Shown here: positions 58,713 through 64,000 of the stretch, one piece after another
Position numbering within the stretch: position 1 is the stretch's first letter
Layout: each line of letters begins with the position of its first letter
From: Mesorhizobium sp. M2D.F.Ca.ET.226.01.1.1
GTDB lineage: Bacteria; Pseudomonadota; Alphaproteobacteria; Rhizobiales; Rhizobiaceae
DNA length: 64,000 nucleotides
Assembly: GCF_004022705.2 (NCBI RefSeq)
Contig: NZ_RZOY02000005.1
Location: 248,001 to 312,000, forward strand
Reading direction: 5' to 3'
Notes under the pieces: generated by a model
What the model saw: only the letters and a program-made list of their open reading frames with translations
What the model was told of the DNA's origin: nothing
The model's database searches: none
Made by a program: the position numbers and the translations under genes

Positions 58713-61079
58713 ATGAAGGCAGCATCCAAGTTTCTGAGCGCCGCTTCCGCGGCGGCTTTGTCCGCCGCTCTGGTCGTGCCAGGCGCGCTCGCAGTGCAGT
58801 TCGCTGCAACGTCGGTGGCCGAGGCCGCGGTCGTTTCGCGCGTTGAGGTCAGCGGCAACCAGCGCGTCGATGCCGAGACCATCCGCAATTACATTACGAT
58901 CAAGCCGGGCAAGCCTTTCTCCAGCTCCGATATCGACGACGCCGTCAAGGCGCTGTTCGGCACCGGGCTGTTCTCGGACGTTCAGATCAACCAGGTCGGT
59001 TCGAGCCTGGTGGTCAAGGTTTCCGAGTACAAGGTCGTCAACCAGGTCCTGTTCCAGGGCAATAAGAAGATCAAGGACAACGCGCTTCAGATGGGTATCC
59101 AGCTGAAGCCGCGCGCGACCTTCTCGCAGCAGGCGCTGGACGCCGATGTCGAGGCGATCAAGACGGCCTACAAGCGTATCGGCCGCGACGACGCCGCCGT
59201 GACCACGCAGATCATGGATCTCGGCGACAACCGCGTGAACGTGGTCTTCAACATCAACGAAGGTGGCCGCACCCAGATCGCGGCGATCAACTTCGTCGGC
59301 AACCACGCTTATTCCAGCCGCCGCCTGTCGGATGTCATCAACACCAAGCGGTCGTCCTGGCTGTCCTTCGTGCTGCGCGACGACGTCTATGACGAGGACA
59401 AGCTGCGCGCCGACCAGGAGCTGCTGCGCCGCTTCTACTACAATCACGGCTATGCCGACTTCCAGGTCGTCTCGGCCGTTGGCGAGCTCGACGACGCCAC
59501 CAACAAATACACGGTCACCATCACCGTGCAGGAAGGCGACCGCTACACGTTCGGCGACGTCAGCGTGGAAAGCACCATTCCGGAAGTCGACTCGAAATCG
59601 CTGGAATCCGTGGTCGAAACCCACAAGGGCGATGTCTACAACGCCAAGGACGTCGAGGATTCGATCGTCGCCTTGACAGAGAAGGTCGCGGGTTCGGGCT
59701 ACGCTTTCGCCCAGGTGACACCGCGCGGCGACCGCAATTTCGAGAACCACACCATTTCGGTGGTCTACACCATCGACCAGGGAACCAAGGCCTATATTGA
59801 GCGCATCGAAATCCGCGGCAACGACCGCACGCGTGACTATGTCATCCGTCGCGAATTCGATGTCAGTGAAGGCGATGCCTTCAACCAGGTTCTCATCCAG
59901 CGCGCAAAGAAGCGGCTCGAAGGACTTGATTACTTCCAGTCTGTCGACATTTCGACGGTTCCTGGCTCGGCGCCTGACCAAGTCGTGCTGGTCGTGACCG
60001 TGGTCGAGAAGTCGACCGGCGAGTTCTCTGTCGGTGCCGGCTATTCGACCGGCGGCGACACGCCCGGCCCGTCGGTCGAAGGTTCGGTCACCGAGCGCAA
60101 CTTCCTCGGCCGTGGCCAGTACATCAAGCTATCAGCCGGTGGCGGCAGGCATTCACGCGACTATGCCGTTTCCTTCACCGAGCCTTACTTCCTCGGCCGA
60201 CGCATTGCGGCGGGTTTCGATATCTACAAGTCGACCCGCGAGTACGACCACTACGACACCAACACTACGGGCGCGACTATTCGTTTTGGCCTGCCGATCA
60301 CCGACAGCATCTCGACCCAGCTGGCCTACAACATCTCCCAAGAGAAGTATTCTCTCGCGGATGGATGTGTGGATTCCACCGGGGCCTATGATCCAACCAA
60401 GTGCACCATTTCCACGGCAATTCTTAATGGCATTGCCGAAAGCCCATGGCTCAAGTCTTCCGTCAGCCTGGGGGTAGTCTACAACACTATCGACGACATG
60501 AAGAACCCGCATGAGGGTCTTTATGTCACCGGTACTACCGAATTTGCCGGCCTCGGTGGCGATGCCAAGTGGGTGAAGGTGACCGGGCGCGGCAGCGTTT
60601 ACCAGACCTTGTCGGAACAGCTGGACCTGGTTGGCTTGGTTTCCGGCGGCGCCGGCTATATAGCGGGCTATGGCAGCAACGATCTGCGTATCTTTGACTA
60701 CTTCCAGAGCAACGATCGAATGATCCGCGGTTTCGAGTATGGCGGTATCGGCCCCGTAGCTACTGGGGGCAGTGGCGACCATCTCGGTGGCACGACTTAC
60801 TTCAATGCCTCCGCCGAAGCCCAGTTCCCGTTGCCGGTCATCCCGGAAAGCTTCGGATTGCGCGGTGCTGTGTTTGCTGATGCAGCAACGCTTTATGGCA
60901 ACAAGCTTGCCGGTGTCGACCCGTCTTCAGAAGGCATGAAACTGCGCGCCTCGGTCGGTCTCGGTCTGATGTGGGCTTCGCCGTTCGGTCCGATCCGCAT
61001 CGACTATGCGATCCCGGTCAAGAAAGAGTCGACCGACAACGTGCAGGAATTCAACTTCGGTATTGCGACCCGCTTCTGA
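58713..61079 (+). CDS. bamA: Outer membrane protein assembly factor BamA
   Basis: A 788-residue outer-membrane protein that folds and inserts beta-barrels. Signal peptide of about 37 residues (MKAASKFLSAASAAALSAAL, ending TSVAEA), five POTRA domains (about 40-420) and a 16-strand barrel ending in Phe (NFGIATRF), the usual C-terminal signal. GVGTSL-type POTRA start VVSRVEVSGNQRVDAETIRN is clear. Start at 58713 is chosen for the signal peptide. Confidence 0.96.
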   Translation: MKAASKFLSAASAAALSAALVVPGALAVQFAATSVAEAAVVSRVEVSGNQRVDAETIRNYITIKPGKPFSSSDIDDAVKALFGTGLFSDVQINQVGSSLVVKVSEYKVVNQVLFQGNKKIKDNALQMGIQLKPRATFSQQALDADVEAIKTAYKRIGRDDAAVTTQIMDLGDNRVNVVFNINEGGRTQIAAINFVGNHAYSSRRLSDVINTKRSSWLSFVLRDDVYDEDKLRADQELLRRFYYNHGYADFQVVSAVGELDDATNKYTVTITVQEGDRYTFGDVSVESTIPEVDSKSLESVVETHKGDVYNAKDVEDSIVALTEKVAGSGYAFAQVTPRGDRNFENHTISVVYTIDQGTKAYIERIEIRGNDRTRDYVIRREFDVSEGDAFNQVLIQRAKKRLEGLDYFQSVDISTVPGSAPDQVVLVVTVVEKSTGEFSVGAGYSTGGDTPGPSVEGSVTERNFLGRGQYIKLSAGGGRHSRDYAVSFTEPYFLGRRIAAGFDIYKSTREYDHYDTNTTGATIRFGLPITDSISTQLAYNISQEKYSLADGCVDSTGAYDPTKCTISTAILNGIAESPWLKSSVSLGVVYNTIDDMKNPHEGLYVTGTTEFAGLGGDAKWVKVTGRGSVYQTLSEQLDLVGLVSGGAGYIAGYGSNDLRIFDYFQSNDRMIRGFEYGGIGPVATGGSGDHLGGTTYFNASAEAQFPLPVIPESFGLRGAVFADAATLYGNKLAGVDPSSEGMKLRASVGLGLMWASPFGPIRIDYAIPVKKESTDNVQEFNFGIATRF

Positions 61080-61154
61080 TTTCGTGGTTGCGAGTCCGGG
61101 CCAGCTGACGGCCCGGACTAGACTGATCCGACCCAGCTGGATATTGCTTCTGGA

Positions 61155-62210
61155 ATGACCGATCCGGTGTTCTTCGCGCCTTCACGCCGGTATACGGCCG
61201 GCGAGGTCGCGAATCTGACCGGCGCCAGCCTGCTCGATTCCGCTCAGGCCGAAATTGCCATCGAGGCATTGGCTCCGGCCAATGAGGGTGGCAACGGCGC
61301 GCTCGTCTTTGTCGACGGCAAGCGCAATTTCGCCTTGATGCCGTCGCTCAGGGCGGCGGCGGTCCTGTGCCCCGCCGATTTTGCCAGCAAGGCGCCGCCG
61401 GGCATGGCGGTGCTAATGCATCCCCGCCCGCAACAGGCATTCGCGATGGTTGGACGCCTGCTGTTTCCGCACGCCGCTACACCGGGACCGATGACCGGAG
61501 AAACCGGGATTTCGGCGCACGCATTTGTCGATCCATCCGCGCGTATCGAGGAAGGGGCGATTATCGAGGCGGGCGCCGTGATCGGTCCGGGCGCATCCAT
61601 CGGCAGCGGCACGGTCATTGCGCCGCATGCCGTCGTTGGCCGTTCCTGCCAGATCGGCCGCGACGGCTATATAGGGCCCGGCGCGAGCATCCAATACGCA
61701 CTCCTCGGCAATCGCGTCATCATCCATGGCGGCGCCAGGATCGGCCAGGACGGTTTCGGCTTCGTCGGCGGCGCCAAGGGGCCAGAACGGGTGCCGCAGA
61801 TCGGCCGCGTCATCATCCAGGACGACGTGGAGATCGGCTCCAATTCGACTGTAGACCGCGGCGCGATGTCCGATACCATCATCGGCCAGGGTACCAAGAT
61901 CGACAATCTGGTGCAGATCGCCCACAATGTTCGCATCGGCCGCAATTGCATTATAGCCGGGCTTTCGGGTATTTCCGGTTCCGTCGTCGTCGGCGATAAC
62001 GTCACCATGGGTGGCGGTGTCGGTCTTGCCGATCATTTGACCATCGGGCCAGGAGCCAAGCTTGCTGCGAGAAGTGGATTCATGAACAACGTGCCGGCAG
62101 GCGAGGTCTGGGGAGGTTACCCGGCACAGCCGATGGCGGAAGCCATGCGCGAGATAGCGATGCTGCGCAAGATGGCCAGGACGCGCAAGCAAGGCGACGG
62201 AAATGGCTGA
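61155..62210 (+). CDS. lpxD: UDP-3-O-acylglucosamine N-acyltransferase
   Basis: A 351-residue hexapeptide-repeat acyltransferase of lipid A synthesis (third step). N-terminal substrate-binding domain (1-100) followed by left-handed beta-helix repeats (for example [20 protein letters not shown]) and a short helical C-terminus. [14 protein letters not shown] is the active-site region. In order between bamA and fabZ. Confidence 0.95.
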   Translation: MTDPVFFAPSRRYTAGEVANLTGASLLDSAQAEIAIEALAPANEGGNGALVFVDGKRNFALMPSLRAAAVLCPADFASKAPPGMAVLMHPRPQQAFAMVGRLLFPHAATPGPMTGETGISAHAFVDPSARIEEGAIIEAGAVIGPGASIGSGTVIAPHAVVGRSCQIGRDGYIGPGASIQYALLGNRVIIHGGARIGQDGFGFVGGAKGPERVPQIGRVIIQDDVEIGSNSTVDRGAMSDTIIGQGTKIDNLVQIAHNVRIGRNCIIAGLSGISGSVVVGDNVTMGGGVGLADHLTIGPGAKLAARSGFMNNVPAGEVWGGYPAQPMAEAMREIAMLRKMARTRKQGDGNG

Positions 62211-62664
62211 TATGGTGGCAACGACACTCGAGGCGGTCGACATCATGGGGCTGATGAAGCTCCTGCCGCACCGCTATCCGTTCCTGCTGATCGATCGCAT
62301 CGTCGACATCGACGGCGACGAGTCCGCGGTCGGCATCAAGAACGTGACCATCAACGAGCCACATTTCCAGGGCCATTTTCCCCAGCAACCGGTCATGCCC
62401 GGCGTGCTCATCATCGAGGCCATGGCTCAGACCGCCGGCGCGATCTGCATTCGCACCCTCAACGCGGAAAAGCCGTCCCTTGTTTATTTCATGACCATAG
62501 ACAATGCGAAATTCCGCAAACCGGTGGTTCCGGGCGATCAGCTCAGGATCCACGTCAAGAAGATCAAGAAGCGCGGCAACCTGTTGAAATTCGCCTGCGA
62601 GGCGATGGTTGACGGCGCGAAAGCCGCCGAAGCGGAGGTTTCCGCCATGATGATTACCGAATGA
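62203..62664 (+). CDS. fabZ: 3-hydroxyacyl-ACP dehydratase FabZ
   Basis: A 153-residue hot-dog-fold dehydratase of fatty acid elongation. Catalytic His in [14 protein letters not shown] and Glu in [19 protein letters not shown] are visible. The start overlaps the lpxD end by 8 bases, following AAGGCGACGGAA. Position beside lpxA balances fatty acid and lipid A synthesis, which compete for the same 3-hydroxyacyl-ACP. Confidence 0.96.
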   Translation: MADMVATTLEAVDIMGLMKLLPHRYPFLLIDRIVDIDGDESAVGIKNVTINEPHFQGHFPQQPVMPGVLIIEAMAQTAGAICIRTLNAEKPSLVYFMTIDNAKFRKPVVPGDQLRIHVKKIKKRGNLLKFACEAMVDGAKAAEAEVSAMMITE

Positions 62665-62673
62665 CGATTTGAA

Positions 62674-63516
62674 ATGCTCATGAAAGTCGCGACTACCATC
62701 CATCCTTCCTCGATCGTCGAGGAAGGAGCCCGGCTCGGCGAAGGCGTCCGTATCGGACCCTTCTGCCATGTCGGCGCCGACGTAATCATCGGCGATCGCG
62801 TCGAAACGGTCAGCCATGTGTCGGTAATGGGGGCCACCACTATCGGGGCCGGAACGAAAGTCTATCCGATGGCGACGCTCGGCGCGCCGCCGCAGAACAC
62901 CAAGCACAAGGGCGGCCGCACGACGCTTATCATCGGTGAAAACTGCACCATCCGCGAAGGCGTCACCATGCATGTTGGCACGGATTCCAGCCGCGGCGAG
63001 ACCACGGTCGGCGACAACGGCAATTTCCTCGCCTATGCGCACATCGCCCATGATTGCGTCGTCGGCAAGAACGCCACTTTCGCCAATGGTGCAACGCTCG
63101 GCGGCCATTGCGAGATAGGCGACAACGTCTATATCGGCGGCCTGACCGCCGTTCACCAGTTCGTGCGCATTGGCGACAACGCTTTCATCGGCGGCTGCTC
63201 GGCGGTTGTCGGCGATATCATTCCCTATGCGATCGCTGCGGGCAATCGCGCCAAGCTGCGCGGCCTGAACATCATCGGGCTCAAGCGCTCCGGCCTGCCG
63301 CGCTCGGACATCTACCTGCTGCGCAACGCTTACAAGGCGATTTTCGATCGTTCCCGTACTGTCGGCGAGAATGTAGAACTCGCCAAGGCCGAGTTCACAG
63401 GGTCGCCGACGGCCATGAAGATCATCGATTTCATCACCAGTCGCGGCAAACGGCACTTTGCCGTCCCATCGCTCAAGGGTGGCGACGACGACGACAATGG
63501 CGATGACGAGGGCTGA
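62674..63516 (+). CDS. lpxA: UDP-N-acetylglucosamine acyltransferase
   Basis: A 280-residue left-handed beta-helix acyltransferase, first step of lipid A synthesis. Hexapeptide repeats start after IHPSSIVEEGARLGEGVRIG; the catalytic His lies in YAHIAHDCVVGK and the C-terminal helical domain has GLNIIGLKRSGLPRSDIY. The tail is acidic (GGDDDDNGDDEG). Start at 62674 or two codons later; neither has a clear ribosome-binding site. Confidence 0.95.
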   Translation: MLMKVATTIHPSSIVEEGARLGEGVRIGPFCHVGADVIIGDRVETVSHVSVMGATTIGAGTKVYPMATLGAPPQNTKHKGGRTTLIIGENCTIREGVTMHVGTDSSRGETTVGDNGNFLAYAHIAHDCVVGKNATFANGATLGGHCEIGDNVYIGGLTAVHQFVRIGDNAFIGGCSAVVGDIIPYAIAAGNRAKLRGLNIIGLKRSGLPRSDIYLLRNAYKAIFDRSRTVGENVELAKAEFTGSPTAMKIIDFITSRGKRHFAVPSLKGGDDDDNGDDEG

Positions 63517-64000
63517 GCCCGCAACGACGCGGTTTTCACTCGCGCCGGGCTCCAGGGTCGGCATCATCGCCGGTGGCGGAAGCCTGCCCGTCGAAATCGC
63601 CGACGGCCTCGTCAGGCATGGTTTTGTGCCTTTCATCATCATCGCCGAGGGCGAGGTCGACCGCGAGGCTGACTTTGCCGCCTACGACCAGGAAAGGCTT
63701 GCGCTGGAAGATATCGGGTTGCTGTTCCCCTTGCTGAAGCGTCAGGGCATCACGCATCTGGTGCTGGCCGGCGAGATCAAGCGCAGGCCGCGGCTCAGCA
63801 AGATAAGGCCGACACTTGGCCTGCTCGCGATCATTCCCTTAGTGATCAGAGCCTTGCGGCGCGGCGACGATGGCCTGCTTAAGCTGTTGACTCGAGCGCT
63901 CGAAGCACGAGGCGTCAAGGTCGTCGGCGCGCATGAAGTCGTGCCGGAACTGACAGCCGGCGAAGGTGCGTTGACGGCGGCCGAGCCAAATCAATCGGAC
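63497..64000 (+). CDS. lpxI: UDP-2,3-diacylglucosamine diphosphatase LpxI, N-terminal part
   Basis: The gene runs off the right edge after 168 codons without a stop. The protein begins MAMTRAEPATTRFSLAPGSR and has the LpxI/DUF1009 N-terminal domain: VGIIAGGGSLPVEIADGLVR, LLKRQGITHLVLAGEIKRRP. LpxI replaces LpxH in alphaproteobacteria and makes lipid X. It overlaps the lpxA end by 20 bases (or 14 if the second ATG, 63503, is used). Confidence 0.9.
   Translation, partial: MAMTRAEPATTRFSLAPGSRVGIIAGGGSLPVEIADGLVRHGFVPFIIIAEGEVDREADFAAYDQERLALEDIGLLFPLLKRQGITHLVLAGEIKRRPRLSKIRPTLGLLAIIPLVIRALRRGDDGLLKLLTRALEARGVKVVGAHEVVPELTAGEGALTAAEPNQSD

Overview
The window is chromosomal DNA of a high-GC alphaproteobacterium, most likely a Mesorhizobium or close relative in the Rhizobiales. 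This rests on gene content and order: a rhizobial-type glycerol ABC transporter (glpQ-glpU-glpV-glpK), pyrB paired with a dihydroorotase-like partner, a phasin with PhaR-type boxes, clpS-clpA, eipB, and an envelope operon running pyrH-frr-uppS-cdsA-rseP-bamA-lpxD-fabZ-lpxA-lpxI. Copies of short intergenic repeats of a kind I recall from these genomes are also present. No species is claimed.

Layout. 1-5087: end of a glycerol uptake operon, a frameshifted DUF6882-like gene and a BA14K-family gene. 5311-5452: promoter and gene for tRNA-Lys(TTT). 5407-19942: a 14.5-kb integrated phage-like element bounded by a 50-bp direct repeat of the 3' half of that tRNA. It carries a tyrosine integrase, a small HTH protein, a RuvC-like nuclease, a RepA-like ATPase, terminase small and large subunits, a tail-fibre-like protein and a large glycine-rich virion-like protein, plus an FkbM methyltransferase on the opposite strand. 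I see no portal, capsid, tail-tube or lysis gene. 19943-21153: decayed remnants that look like the end of a second element in the same tRNA site. 21250-34974: core genes (orphan membrane protein, dprA, plsY, pyrC', pyrB, an AidB-like dehydrogenase, ruvX, a UPF0173 hydrolase, gatC-GNAT-gatA, a YdcF protein, a DUF599 protein). 35126-49333: sdaA, DUF1489, a degenerate J-domain protein, a penicillin-binding carboxypeptidase, phasin, clpS-clpA, azlCD, HIT, a DUF482/FemAB-like protein, a GDPD, ridA, eipB, DUF4031 and lysE. 49510-51331: rpsB-tsf. 51385-54100: a divergent LysR / NTF2-like / aldo-keto reductase module. 54302-64000: nucleotide, ribosome-recycling, undecaprenyl, phospholipid, outer-membrane assembly and lipid A genes, ending in a truncated lpxI.

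How they work together. GlpQ, GlpU and GlpV take up glycerol and GlpK phosphorylates it. The last 10 kb couples UMP production, isoprenoid carrier synthesis, CDP-diacylglycerol synthesis, BamA-dependent outer-membrane assembly and early lipid A synthesis. The strongest candidates for something new are the small element that packages DNA but lacks capsid genes, its 100-bp cluster of GTGAC/GTCAC repeats around a 10-bp hairpin between the ATPase and terminase genes, and signs of a second element in tandem. Core-gene oddities include a GatA with about 28 extra residues at the active-site loop, a pseudo-dihydroorotase, and a J-domain lacking HPD. All functional calls come from reading the sequence; no database search was run.
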